NCBI RefSeq assembly: GCF_023715885.1
Contig: NZ_JAMBOY010000002.1
Location: 682,001 to 746,000 of the forward strand
DNA length: 64,000 nt
Source: Microbacterium hydrocarbonoxydans
GTDB lineage: Bacteria > Actinomycetota > Actinomycetes > Actinomycetales > Microbacteriaceae
Reading direction: 5' to 3'
Both the position numbers and the translations under genes were made by a program. The notes under the pieces are model-generated. The model did no database searches. It saw only the letters and a list, made by a program, of their open reading frames with translations, and was not told where the DNA came from. Positions 17,759 through 28,578 of this stretch are shown here, one piece after another (within the stretch, counting starts at the first letter, position 1; every line of letters starts with the position of its first letter).

Positions 17759-19978
<2,220 letters not shown>

Positions 19979-20010
19979 CGGGAGGTTCTCCGTTCACGAG
20001 GGCAGAATTG

Positions 20011-20024
20011 TCTCGATACCAAGA
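20011..20024. promoter_or_regulatory. Candidate TCA-cycle regulator site upstream of icd
   Basis: TCTCGATACCAAGA, an imperfect dyad matching the sucC element TCTCGATGTCGAGA at 11 of 14 positions and lying at the same distance from the start codon. MarR-family regulators such as Streptomyces TamR recognise motifs of this kind at TCA genes; that comparison is from memory. Confidence 0.5.
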
Positions 20025-20086
20025 TACCTGAGCGCTTCTCGCCCCGAGAATCTGCTCGTCTCTGGGACGGATCGCACCGGAGGGGC

Positions 20087-20092
20087 TAGCCT
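20087..20092 (+). promoter_or_regulatory. -10 box of a leaderless promoter (acetyltransferase gene)
   Basis: TAGCCT, six bases, then ATG 20099. Confidence 0.6.
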
Positions 20093-20098
20093 GTCACT

Positions 20099-20557
20099 AT
20101 GTCCGAACTGCGCATGGTCGAACTCTCCGCTGCGACGATCGTCGCCGTGAACAACCTGTCGCTCAAGCCCGGACAGGAGCAGTTCCTCGCTCCGGTGTCC
20201 TACGGCATCGCGGCCACCGTCATCAATCCGGCCACCTCCTGGCAGCGCGTCGTGCTCGACGGCGACCAGGTCGTCGGCTTCGTCAGCGCGAACTTCGATC
20301 CGGATGCGCCCGAAGAGCATTTCCGCTCCGTCCTGTGGCGCATCAACGTCGACGCCGACGATCAGGGCAAGGGCGTGGGGCGCTTCGCCGTCGAACAGCT
20401 GGTCGAGGAGGCGCGCTCGCGCGGCGTCGACCACGTCAACGTCATCTACGAGGCCGGGGAGGACGGTCCGGAGGCCTTCTTCCTGCGCGTCGGCTTCACG
20501 CCGGTGGGCGAGACCGAGTACTCCGAGGTCATCGCCGAGATCCGCGTCGCACCGTAG
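20099..20557 (+). CDS. GNAT-family N-acetyltransferase
   Basis: 152 residues. The single acetyl-CoA-binding fold includes LWRINVDADDQGKGVGRFAVEQLVEEA, whose QGKGVG is the acetyl-CoA loop. FLRVGFTPVGETEYSEV forms the C-terminal strand region. The sequence resembles diamine/spermidine acetyltransferases of the YhcS/BltD kind, but the substrate is not settled by sequence. Monocistronic and apparently leaderless. Confidence 0.88.
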   Translation: MSELRMVELSAATIVAVNNLSLKPGQEQFLAPVSYGIAATVINPATSWQRVVLDGDQVVGFVSANFDPDAPEEHFRSVLWRINVDADDQGKGVGRFAVEQLVEEARSRGVDHVNVIYEAGEDGPEAFFLRVGFTPVGETEYSEVIAEIRVAP

Positions 20558-20592
20558 ACCGGCGGCGGGGTCTCGGATCCCCTCCCCCATCG

Positions 20593-20622
20593 AGGCCCCG
20601 TCGCCCTGTCGGTGCGGGGCCC
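20593..20622 (+). terminator. Probable terminator after the acetyltransferase gene
   Basis: GGCCCCG/CGGGGCC stem with flanking pairs and a 14-base loop, 36 bases after the stop. No T-run. Confidence 0.5.
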
Positions 20623-20676
20623 TCAATGCGCGCAGGGGTCGAGATCACGGATTTGTTGCGAGTCACCACAAAAAGC

Positions 20677-20706
20677 TTGCACTCGCTCGCTGACCGTGCC
20701 TATCAT
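20677..20706 (+). promoter_or_regulatory. Sigma-70-type promoter of the LacI-family gene
   Basis: -35 TTGCAC (20677-20682), 18-base spacer, -10 TATCAT (20701-20706). Confidence 0.6.
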
Positions 20707-20722
20707 CGCTTCAGAGCGCTGG

Positions 20723-20734
20723 CGAAGCGCTTCG
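20723..20734. promoter_or_regulatory. LacI-family operator, autoregulatory site
   Basis: Perfect palindrome CGAAGCGCTTCG just downstream of the -10 box, the usual form of a LacI/GalR-family operator with central CG. A related palindrome precedes the transporter operon at 21815-21832. Confidence 0.7.
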
Positions 20735-20768
20735 ATGATTTTTTCGACCGAGCGACGACGGAGTCCCG

Positions 20769-21782
20769 ATGACGACGATCCATGAGGTGGCGCACGCCGC
20801 CGGAGTGTCGATCAGCACCGTCTCCTATGCGCTCAGCGGTAAGCGTCCCGTCTCCGAGAAGACACGTCGCCGGATCGAGGACGCGGCTCGGACGCTCGGC
20901 TACGAGCCCGACGCCGGCGCGCGGATGCTGGCCGGTCGCCGAACTCACATCTTCGCCCTCACCGAGCCGCTGCGCGCCGACACCCACGCCCCCACCCACA
21001 TGGCGTTCGTGCTCGCCACGGCGGTCGCGGCGCGGCGGCGGGGCTACGACATCCTGCTACTCACCGACGAGCAGACCTCGGACGGGATGAATCGCGTCGC
21101 CGCGAGTCGTCTCGTCGATGCGATCCTCGTGCTCGACGTCGCCCCCGATGACGACAGGGCGGCCATCGCACGCAGCGTGCGCACGCCCACCGTGTTCATC
21201 GGCATCCCGAACGACGCCGAGGGCCTGACCTGCGTCGACCTCGACTTCGAGGCGGCGGGCGCGCTCGCGATCGACCGACTCGCCGAAGCCGGGTACCGAC
21301 GGGTCATGCTGCTCGGCCAGACCCAGGTGTCGTACCGCAAGTCGAACTTCCCCCGGCGCCTGCTCGCCGGGGTCACCGATCGCGCCGCGCACCGCGACAT
21401 CGCTCTCGAGTGGGCGACGACCGGCGACACGACGACGGACGCCGCGCTCGTGCGCTCGACGTGCGAAACCGCCCTGGATCGCGGCGACCGAGCATTCATC
21501 GTGCACGCCGTCGGCGACGTGCACGAGATCCTGCTCGAGACGATCGCCGCCCGCGGACTGCGGGTGGGCGAGGACGTCTCGGTCGTCTCGGCCGCGGCAT
21601 CCTTCGACACGACCGAGCTGCCGGTCGCCATCGACACGATCCCGCTCGTGCCCCAGCAGTCGTGCGAGCTCGCCGTCGACCTCGCGGTCGGCAGCGTCGA
21701 GAGCGGCGGGTCGACGCCGCGCGTCCACCTCATCCCGCCCGAGTACCGCGCGGTCGGCTCGATCGCTCCCGCCCGGGAGTAG
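20769..21782 (+). CDS. LacI-family transcriptional regulator of the xyloside transport operon
   Basis: 337 residues. The LacI HTH is at residues 1-25 (TTIHEVAHAAGVSISTVSYALSGKRPVSEKTRRRI, including the hinge-side helix), followed by a periplasmic-binding-protein-like sensor domain (about 60-330). It lies directly upstream of, and in line with, the ABC transporter and GH31 gene. CGAA-type palindromes precede both it and the operon. The likely inducer is an alpha-xyloside or derived sugar, an inference from GH31. Confidence 0.93.
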   Translation: MTTIHEVAHAAGVSISTVSYALSGKRPVSEKTRRRIEDAARTLGYEPDAGARMLAGRRTHIFALTEPLRADTHAPTHMAFVLATAVAARRRGYDILLLTDEQTSDGMNRVAASRLVDAILVLDVAPDDDRAAIARSVRTPTVFIGIPNDAEGLTCVDLDFEAAGALAIDRLAEAGYRRVMLLGQTQVSYRKSNFPRRLLAGVTDRAAHRDIALEWATTGDTTTDAALVRSTCETALDRGDRAFIVHAVGDVHEILLETIAARGLRVGEDVSVVSAAASFDTTELPVAIDTIPLVPQQSCELAVDLAVGSVESGGSTPRVHLIPPEYRAVGSIAPARE

Positions 21783-21814
21783 AGAGCTGCGCCGAGTCCG
21801 AACGCATGTGCATT

Positions 21815-21832
21815 GTCGAAACGCTTCGACAT
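21815..21832. promoter_or_regulatory. LacI-family operator upstream of the sugar ABC operon
   Basis: TGTCGAAACGCTTCGACA, an 18-base palindrome with two mismatched positions near the centre, 76 bases before the start of the binding-protein gene. It shares the CGAA-n4-TTCG core with the site at 20723-20734. Confidence 0.7.
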
Positions 21833-21907
21833 CGCACGTGATCCACAACTGAACACGACCCGAAGAAGTGTCCCGGCCGCGAGGCCACCGAGAAAGGAAT
21901 GCCGACG

Positions 21908-23215
21908 ATGGCACGCAACATCCGCACGACAAGGACGCTGGCCGCCGTGGCCGCGCTGACCGCGGCAGGGCTCGCTCTGAGCGGCTGCGGCGCTGGCTCA
22001 GGAGACGAGGACGGCGACGGCCAGAGCCTGAAGCTCTGGCACTACGAGGGCGCGGACAGCGCCATGGGCAGGGCCTGGGCCGAGGCCATCAAGATCTTCG
22101 AAGAGGAGACCGGCGCGACGGTCGAGTTCGAGGAGAAGTCGTTCGAGCAGATTCAGAAGACGGCGAGCCAGGTGCTCGACACTGACGCAGCGCCAGATCT
22201 CATGGAGTTCAACAAGGGCAATGCGACGGCCGGCTTCCTCGCCTCGACCGGCCTGATCGCCGACATCTCCGACGCGGTCGACGAGTACGGCTGGGACGAG
22301 AAGCTCGCTCCCTCGCTGCAGACCACCGCGAAGTACTCCGAAGACGGGGTCATGGGCGGCGACACCTGGTTTGGCATCCCGAACTACGGGGAGTTCGTCG
22401 GCGTCTACTACAACCAGGATGCCTTCGCGGAGGCCGGGCTCGAGATCCCGACCACGTACGAGGAGTTCGTGGCCGTGCTCGACGCGTTCGTCGCGAAGGG
22501 CGTCACCCCGCTCGCCGAGGCCGGCGCCGAGTACCCTCTCGGTCAGCTCTGGTACCAGCTCGCGCTGCTCGAGGGCGATCGCAGCTTCGTCGACGCCTAT
22601 CAGCTGTACGACGGAGAGGTCGACTGGCAGGGGCCGGAGATCAGCACCGCGACCGAGACGCTGAAGGAGTACGTCGACAAGGGCTACATCGCCTCCGACG
22701 TCTCCTCGGTCAAGGCCGAGGACGCCGGCGTCTCGTTCATCAACGGCACGTCGCCGATCTTCGTGTCGGGCTCGTGGTGGTTCGGCCGCTTCGTCGCCGA
22801 GGCGACCGGCTTCGACTGGACGATGACCGCGTTCCCCGGGGCCGACCTGTCGCTCGGCTCGTCGGGCAACCTCTGGGTCGTTCCCGAGAACGCGGCGAAC
22901 AAGGAGCTGGCCTACGAGTTCATCGACATCACGATGCGTCCGGAGATCCAGGCGATCATCGGCAACAACGGCGGGCTGCCCGTCGCCGCCGACACGGCCG
23001 ACATCACCGACGAGAAGAGCGCCGCACTCATCGAGACCTTCAACGGCGTGCTCGAGGCCGACGGTCTCTCGTTCTACCCGGACTGGCCCGCGCCCGGCTT
23101 CTACGACGTGATCGTGCAGGAGCTGCAGGGTCTCATCACCGGCTCGCAGGACGCGGAGACGACCGACGCGAACCTCGGCGAGCAGTACGACGAGGGCACA
23201 GCGGAATTCCGTTGA
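21908..23215 (+). CDS. Sugar ABC transporter substrate-binding lipoprotein
   Basis: 435 residues from ATG 21908, chosen because GAAAGGA lies ten bases upstream; ATG 21899 would overlap it. Lipoprotein signal with lipobox LSGC (Cys27). The remainder is a cluster-1 solute-binding protein (SBP_bac_1): LKLWHYEGADS near the mature N-terminus and NLWVVPENAANKELAYEFI near the C-terminal lobe. It is anchored outside the membrane and delivers oligosaccharide to the two permeases. No ATPase is encoded here, so a shared MsiK-type ATPase elsewhere is likely. Confidence 0.94.
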   Translation: MARNIRTTRTLAAVAALTAAGLALSGCGAGSGDEDGDGQSLKLWHYEGADSAMGRAWAEAIKIFEEETGATVEFEEKSFEQIQKTASQVLDTDAAPDLMEFNKGNATAGFLASTGLIADISDAVDEYGWDEKLAPSLQTTAKYSEDGVMGGDTWFGIPNYGEFVGVYYNQDAFAEAGLEIPTTYEEFVAVLDAFVAKGVTPLAEAGAEYPLGQLWYQLALLEGDRSFVDAYQLYDGEVDWQGPEISTATETLKEYVDKGYIASDVSSVKAEDAGVSFINGTSPIFVSGSWWFGRFVAEATGFDWTMTAFPGADLSLGSSGNLWVVPENAANKELAYEFIDITMRPEIQAIIGNNGGLPVAADTADITDEKSAALIETFNGVLEADGLSFYPDWPAPGFYDVIVQELQGLITGSQDAETTDANLGEQYDEGTAEFR

Positions 23216-23222
23216 TCCACCC

Positions 23223-23252
23223 GCGGAGGGCGGCTCACGGGTCGCCCTCCGC
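23223..23252 (+). terminator. Intra-operon hairpin after the binding-protein gene
   Basis: GCGGAGGGCG/CGCCCTCCGC, ten-base stem, ten-base loop, seven bases after the stop. Such hairpins often give partial termination or mRNA protection so that binding protein exceeds permease. Confidence 0.65.
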
Positions 23253-23270
23253 ATCCTCTTGGAGAAGAAC

Positions 23271-24236
23271 ATGACACTCGCCACGCGCCCCGCGCGCCGC
23301 ACGAAGCTCCCTCCGGAGCAGCCGTCGATCCCGCAGCGCCGCGGCGGCACCGGCGCCTACTGGATGTACCTGCTGCCCGGCTTCGTCCTGCTGCTCATCG
23401 TCGTCATCGTGCCGTTGATCTGGAACGTGTACCTCACCTTCACGAAGTGGAAGGGCGTGCGCACGCCGGAGTTCATCGGGCTCGAGAACTGGCAGAAGAT
23501 CCTCACCGACAGCGATTTCTGGACCTCGTTCGGGAACTCCGTGTGGATGATCATCGCGATGGTGGTCGTCCCGACCATCGTGGGGCTCGTCGTGGCCGCG
23601 CTCCTCTTCGACGTCGTCGGACGCAAGTTCGGCGGCAAGGTCGGCAGCTTCCTGCGGGCCACCTACTACCTCCCGCAGATCCTGCCCATCGCCGTCGCCG
23701 GCATCGTGATCGGGTGGATCGTGCGGCCGGGCGGCGACGGCGCCCTCAACCAGATCCTCGGCGCCTTCGGCATCCCCGCCTACGACTGGCTCGGGCAGAT
23801 GCCGTCCGCCCTCATCGTCCTGATGGTCGTCATGGTCTGGGTGCAGCTCGGCTACCCCGTCGTGGTGTTCATGGCGGCCCTGCAGCGCGTCGATCCGGAG
23901 CTGTACGAGGCCGCCGAGCTCGACGGCGCCAACTGGTTCCAGCGCTTCTCGGCCATCACCATGAGCATCATCCGCCCCGAGATCTTCGTCGTGACGCTCA
24001 CCTGCACGATCGCCGCCCTCAAGGTCTTCGGGCCGGTCTATATCATCACGCGCGGCGGGCCGGCAGGGTCCACGCTCGTGCCCGCGTACTACGCGTACCA
24101 GGAGTTCTTCACGAAGCGGAACGTCGGATACGGCGCGACCATCGCGACCGTGCTCACGATCGTCGTGGTCATCGTGTCGATCATCTTCATCCGGGTGCAG
24201 AACTCGCTCGAGCGCAAGGAAAGGGCGGGTCTGTGA
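23271..24236 (+). CDS. Sugar ABC transporter permease (MalF-like)
   Basis: 321 residues from ATG 23271, preceded by GGAGAAG. About six transmembrane segments, with the inner-membrane permease EAA loop EAAELDGANWFQRFSAITMSII near residues 215-240. A short polar N-terminus precedes the first helix (YWMYLLPGFVLLLIV). Its TGA overlaps the next ATG by one base. Confidence 0.94.
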   Translation: MTLATRPARRTKLPPEQPSIPQRRGGTGAYWMYLLPGFVLLLIVVIVPLIWNVYLTFTKWKGVRTPEFIGLENWQKILTDSDFWTSFGNSVWMIIAMVVVPTIVGLVVAALLFDVVGRKFGGKVGSFLRATYYLPQILPIAVAGIVIGWIVRPGGDGALNQILGAFGIPAYDWLGQMPSALIVLMVVMVWVQLGYPVVVFMAALQRVDPELYEAAELDGANWFQRFSAITMSIIRPEIFVVTLTCTIAALKVFGPVYIITRGGPAGSTLVPAYYAYQEFFTKRNVGYGATIATVLTIVVVIVSIIFIRVQNSLERKERAGL

Positions 24237-25123
24237 TGCACGCCACCACCGCCATCGTCACCGGCAAGCCTGCGAAGGCCCGCCCCCGGGGCGGCATGAC
24301 CAAGAAGCGCCCGGTCGACTGGCTGCTGCTCGCCCTCGTCGTGATCGGCGCGCTGCTCGTGATCGCGCCGTTCTACCTCGTCCTCGTGAACTCGTTCAAG
24401 TCTCCCGTCGACTACGCGACCTCTGGGCCGCTCGCGTTCCCCGAGACCCTCGACTTCGGCGGGATCATCAAATTCTGGGAGCGGGTGAACTTCCCCGAGA
24501 AGGTCTGGAACTCCCTCTTCATCTCGGGCGTCGTCGCTGTGCTGGCGGTCGTGATCTCGATGCTGAACGCCTTCGCGATCGGCATCGGCCGGGTGCGAGG
24601 TCGCTCCTGGATCGTCCTGCTCTTCCTGCTGGCGAACCTCCTCCCCCAGGAGGCGCTGCTGTACCCGCTGTACTACATGTTCAAAACCGTCGGCCTGTAC
24701 GACAACGTGTGGTCGGTCATCGTCGTGTTCACGGTGATCCAGGCGGCGTTCGGCACCTACCTGCTGTCGTCGGTCTACGGCACGTTCCCCAAGGAGGTGC
24801 TCGAGGCCGCCTCGCTCGACGGCGCGAACCGTTGGCAGATCCTCTGGCGGGTCGTTTTCCCGATCAGTCGCCCGACGCTGTCGGTGCTGCTCATCTTCTT
24901 CTTCATCTGGACGTGGAACGAGTTCCTCATCCCCCTCACGTTCCTCGCGTCCAACGCGAACCAAACGGTGCCGGTCGCGATCAGCGTGCTGCAGGGCGAC
25001 CGTCTGATGGACGTCACCACCACGAGCGCATCCGCTCTCCTGGGCATCATCCCGACGCTCATCTTCTTCCTCATCTTCCAGCGCACGCTGACACGCGGCA
25101 TCACGGCAGGAGCAGTCAAGTAA
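24236..25123 (+). CDS. Sugar ABC transporter permease (MalG-like)
   Basis: 295 residues with about six transmembrane segments. EAA loop EAASLDGANRWQILWRVVFPI, and the family's usual ending near RTLTRGITAGAVK. The stop TAA shares a base with the ATG of the GH31 gene, so binding protein, permeases and hydrolase form one operon. Confidence 0.94.
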   Translation: MHATTAIVTGKPAKARPRGGMTKKRPVDWLLLALVVIGALLVIAPFYLVLVNSFKSPVDYATSGPLAFPETLDFGGIIKFWERVNFPEKVWNSLFISGVVAVLAVVISMLNAFAIGIGRVRGRSWIVLLFLLANLLPQEALLYPLYYMFKTVGLYDNVWSVIVVFTVIQAAFGTYLLSSVYGTFPKEVLEAASLDGANRWQILWRVVFPISRPTLSVLLIFFFIWTWNEFLIPLTFLASNANQTVPVAISVLQGDRLMDVTTTSASALLGIIPTLIFFLIFQRTLTRGITAGAVK

Positions 25124-27354
25124 TGAAGTTCACCGACGGGTTCTGGCAGTTGCGTCCCGGCGTCACCGCGCTCTACGCGCAGGAGGCCTACGACATCGCC
25201 GAGACCACCACCGCCGACGGACCCGGCATCGTCATCACCGCACCGACGATGGTGATCGCCAAACGAGGCGACACCCTCAACCGACCGGTGCTCACCACCA
25301 CTCTCTCCTCCCCCGCAGAGGGGGTGATCCGGGTGCGTATCGCCCATCACGAGGGCGGGCGCTGGCACGGCGGCTTCGCGCTCCCGGGCGCGGGGACGGG
25401 AGCGGCTCGGGCGTCGCTCACCGATGACGGCGGATCGCTGGATGCCGGGGCCCTCGTCGCACGCATCGCACCGGGGGCGCCGTGGGATCTCTCCTTCGAG
25501 GTCGACGGACGCCGCGTCACGGGCAGCGGTCACAAGGCCCAGGGCTACGTGCGCCTCGCCTCCGACGCGCAGGTCGACCAGGGAATCGTGTCGAACGCCC
25601 GGCAGGGCGGAACGGTCCCGCCGGAATCCTCGTTCGTGCACGAGCAGCTCGACCTCGGCGTCGGTGAACTCGTCTACGGACTCGGCGAGCGCTTCGGTCC
25701 CCTCGTCAAGAACGGCCAGTCCGTCGACATCTGGAACGCCGACGGCGGCACGTCGAGCGAGCAGGCGTACAAGAGCATCCCGTTCCACCTGTCGAACCGC
25801 GGCTACGGCGTGCTCGTGAACGATCCGGGGCACGTCTCGTACGAGGTCGGATCCGAGGCGGTCGAGCGCGTGCAGTTCTCGGTCCCCGGCGAGGTGCTGG
25901 AGTACTTCGTCATCGCCGGCCCCACCCCGAAGGACGTGCTCGTCCGCTATACCGCGCTCACGGGTCGCCCGCCCGTGGTCCCCGCATGGTCGTACGGTCT
26001 GTGGCTGTCGACGAGCTTCACCACCGACTACGACGAGCAGACGGTCTCGTCGTTCATCGACGAGATGGCGGCGCGCGAACTGCCCGTGTCGGTGTTCCAC
26101 TTCGACTGCTTCTGGATGCGCGAGTTCAACTGGTGCGACTTCGAGTGGGACACCCGCGTGTTCCCCGATCCGGACGGCATGCTCGCGCGCCTGCACGAGA
26201 AGGACCTGCGCGTCTGCGTGTGGATCAACCCGTACATCGGCCAGCGCTCCCCGCTGTTCCGCGAGGCGGCCGACCAGGGCTTCCTCGTGCGCCGCCCCGA
26301 CGGCTCGGTGTGGCAGTGGGACCTGTGGCAGGCCGGCATGGGACTCGTCGACTTCACGAACCCCGAGGCGACCGCCTGGTACCAGGGGCACCTGCGCCGC
26401 CTCGTCGATCAGGGTGTCGACTGCTTCAAGACCGACTTCGGCGAGCGCATCCCCACCGAGGTCGTCTGGGCCGACGGCTCCGATCCGGCTCGCATGCACA
26501 ACCTCTACACCGACCTGTACAACCGGGCGGTGCACGATGTGCTGACCGAGGCGCGGGGCGCCGACGACGCCGTGCTGTTCGCACGCTCGGCGACGGCCGG
26601 CGGCCAGAGCATGCCCGTGCACTGGGGCGGCGATTCGACCTCGACGTACGCGTCGATGGCCGAGACGCTGCGCGGCGGGCTGTCCCTCGCGCTCAGCGGT
26701 TTCGCGTTCTGGAGCCACGACATCGGCGGCTTCGAGGGCACTCCGGACGCCGGCGTCTTCAAGCGCTGGACGGCCTTCGGTCTGCTGGGCTCGCATTCGC
26801 GCTTCCACGGCTCAAGCTCCTACCGGGTGCCGTGGGCGTTCGACGACGAAGCCGTCGACGTGACTCGCCGGTTCACGCACTTGAAGATGCGGCTCATGCC
26901 GTACCTGTACCAGCAGGGATTGGATGCAGCGACGACCGGCATCCCTCTGATGCGGCCGATGCAGCTCGAGTTCCCCGACGACCCCGCCGTCGGATACCTC
27001 GACCGCCAGTACATGCTGGGATCCAGCCTGCTCGTCGCACCCGTGTTCGCGGCCGACGGCTCGGTCGAGTTCTACCTGCCCGAGGGCGAGTGGACGTCGC
27101 TGCTCACGGGCGAGACGGTCACCGGCGGCGGGTGGCGTCGCGAGACGCACGGCTTCGACTCGTTGCCGCTGTACGTGCGGCCGGGCACGGCCCTGCCGTG
27201 GGGTGCGCGCACCGACCGCCCGGACTACGACTACCACGAGGGTCTCGAGATGCGGGTGTTTGCCGGCGGGAGCGGTCGGAGCTCGGTGACGGTGACGAAC
27301 CCGGACGGCGACCGGAGGGCGTACGACGTGGATCTCGGCGAGGTCACGCGCTGA
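25123..27354 (+). CDS. Alpha-xylosidase, GH31 (YicI type)
   Basis: 743 residues, close to E. coli YicI. The nucleophile Asp438 is in KTDFGERIP and the acid/base Asp504 in HWGGDST; their 66-residue spacing matches YicI (416 and 482, from memory). An N-terminal beta-sandwich and C-terminal beta domains flank the barrel. It removes non-reducing alpha-linked xylose, for example from isoprimeverose or xyloglucan oligosaccharides. No signal peptide: cytoplasmic, acting on what the ABC transporter imports. Confidence 0.93.
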   Translation: MKFTDGFWQLRPGVTALYAQEAYDIAETTTADGPGIVITAPTMVIAKRGDTLNRPVLTTTLSSPAEGVIRVRIAHHEGGRWHGGFALPGAGTGAARASLTDDGGSLDAGALVARIAPGAPWDLSFEVDGRRVTGSGHKAQGYVRLASDAQVDQGIVSNARQGGTVPPESSFVHEQLDLGVGELVYGLGERFGPLVKNGQSVDIWNADGGTSSEQAYKSIPFHLSNRGYGVLVNDPGHVSYEVGSEAVERVQFSVPGEVLEYFVIAGPTPKDVLVRYTALTGRPPVVPAWSYGLWLSTSFTTDYDEQTVSSFIDEMAARELPVSVFHFDCFWMREFNWCDFEWDTRVFPDPDGMLARLHEKDLRVCVWINPYIGQRSPLFREAADQGFLVRRPDGSVWQWDLWQAGMGLVDFTNPEATAWYQGHLRRLVDQGVDCFKTDFGERIPTEVVWADGSDPARMHNLYTDLYNRAVHDVLTEARGADDAVLFARSATAGGQSMPVHWGGDSTSTYASMAETLRGGLSLALSGFAFWSHDIGGFEGTPDAGVFKRWTAFGLLGSHSRFHGSSSYRVPWAFDDEAVDVTRRFTHLKMRLMPYLYQQGLDAATTGIPLMRPMQLEFPDDPAVGYLDRQYMLGSSLLVAPVFAADGSVEFYLPEGEWTSLLTGETVTGGGWRRETHGFDSLPLYVRPGTALPWGARTDRPDYDYHEGLEMRVFAGGSGRSSVTVTNPDGDRRAYDVDLGEVTR

Positions 27355-27402
27355 GCGGAGGGGGCGCGCGAGCCCCTCGCTGACGCTCGCAGAGGCGTGT
27401 CG

Positions 27403-28206
27403 CTAGCGCTTGTCGGGCCGCTGCTTCCGTTCGTTCCATGCGGCGAACGCGGAGGCAGCGGCCCCGGCAGCGCGGTCGAAGGCCTCGGCCGACCGCGAGA
27501 GCATGTCCTGCGCGGCATCCTGCCAGGTCGGCGCAGCCGGAGCCTCGCCCGCCTGCACTCGCGCCGCGTGTTCTGCCGCCTCGAACGCTCGCTCCAGCTC
27601 GGCGACCGCATCGCGGTAGGCGGCGAACTCCGCCGGAGTCGTGACCTTGCCGCTCGCAGCGCGGCGCGCGTCGACCGCGGCCCCCGCCGCGCGCAGGTAG
27701 GCAGCCGTCGCGGGCTGCTTGACATCCGTCATCGCGGGATAGGCGATCTGCAGCGAGGTATCCGTTTCGTACCGCATCCACCGTGCGGTGATCCCGTCGT
27801 GCTCGGCCTGCAGTCGCTCGAGCGGTCGGGGGGCGGATGCCGCCGGCAGCGCCGCCCGCGCCGCGCTGAGCCGGACCTGCTTGGCACGGACGTCGGCCGC
27901 GGCGGCCTTCGCGTCGTTCTCCTTCTCGCGCAGCATCCGCTTGGCGCCGGCGACCTGCTCCGGCGTCGCCCTCCTCGCGCTGCGCTCGGCCGAGACACGG
28001 GCGTACTCCGCCCTGGCCAGTCGAGCGGCCATGCGGCGCTCTGTCGCGATCTGCTGCGCCTGTCTGAGGTCGTGCCGCGCGGCGTCGACCGCGAGCCGGC
28101 GTCCGCTCTTCATGCTCCGCCTCCGCATCCCGATCCCTCCCGCCGCGACCCCTCCGGCCGCGACGGGCGCGATCCACCACCACTCGATGAGCAGCAGCGG
28201 ATCCAT
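27403..28206 (-). CDS. Hypothetical protein with N-terminal membrane segment and Ala/Arg-rich coiled coil
   Basis: 267 residues. A hydrophobic start (LLLIEWWWIAPVAAGGVAAGG, about 4-24) is followed by basic residues and a long helical, Ala/Arg/Glu-rich region (about 35-125), predicted coiled coil. A second helical region covers about 170-260. No family recognised. The gene appears leaderless. A single-pass protein with a cytoplasmic coiled-coil domain is the most that can be said. Confidence 0.7.
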   Translation of the reverse strand: MDPLLLIEWWWIAPVAAGGVAAGGIGMRRRSMKSGRRLAVDAARHDLRQAQQIATERRMAARLARAEYARVSAERSARRATPEQVAGAKRMLREKENDAKAAAADVRAKQVRLSAARAALPAASAPRPLERLQAEHDGITARWMRYETDTSLQIAYPAMTDVKQPATAAYLRAAGAAVDARRAASGKVTTPAEFAAYRDAVAELERAFEAAEHAARVQAGEAPAAPTWQDAAQDMLSRSAEAFDRAAGAAASAFAAWNERKQRPDKR

Positions 28207-28212
28207 GCTTCG

Positions 28213-28218
28213 ATGCTA
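28213..28218 (-). promoter_or_regulatory. -10 box of a leaderless promoter (coiled-coil gene)
   Basis: Minus strand TAGCAT, six bases before ATG 28206. Confidence 0.5.
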
Positions 28219-28233
28219 CCCAGTGCCCACGAC

Positions 28234-28380
28234 TCTGTCCCCGCCCCGTCGTCTCCCCTGTCTCCGGCCCCCGCACTATTCCTGCCTGCCCTCTCCTGCC
28301 CTCTCTCCTGCCCTCTCCCTCCTGTCCCCTGCCTCTGCCCGCTGCCCGCCCCTCCCGCGACCCTCCCCTGCCGTCTCTTC
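28234..28380. repeat. Pyrimidine-rich tract with CCTGCCCTCT repeats
   Basis: About 145 bases in which the plus strand is overwhelmingly C and T. Within it CCTGCCCTCT recurs three times between about 28285 and 28317. Noncoding, between the coiled-coil gene and repeat locus A. Confidence 0.75.
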
Positions 28381-28395
28381 AGCCTCGATCCGCGC

Positions 28396-28478
28396 GCAAC
28401 TTCCGCGGCCATCGTCAGCTCTTGCGGCCACGAGGGCGCTCTGAGGCCGCAGAAGTCCGCACAGGCCGCAGAAGTTGC
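28396..28478. repeat. Interspersed repeat, locus A (two direct and two inverted units)
   Basis: Direct units at 28396-28411 (GCAACTTCCGCGGCCA) and 28417-28430. Inverted units at 28445-28456 and 28464-28478 (GGCCGCAGAAGTTGC). Same family and layout as the loci at 29434, 41420 and 59260. Lies upstream of the DUF559 gene. Confidence 0.85.
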
Positions 28479-28578
28479 CGCCCGCGCCCCTCCTGCACAT
28501 CCCGGACCCGCGCCCGGTTCTCCCCCGATGGTGTTCTCTGCGACGTTGCCCGGGCTGCCGACGCCGCATCCTTGGTCG

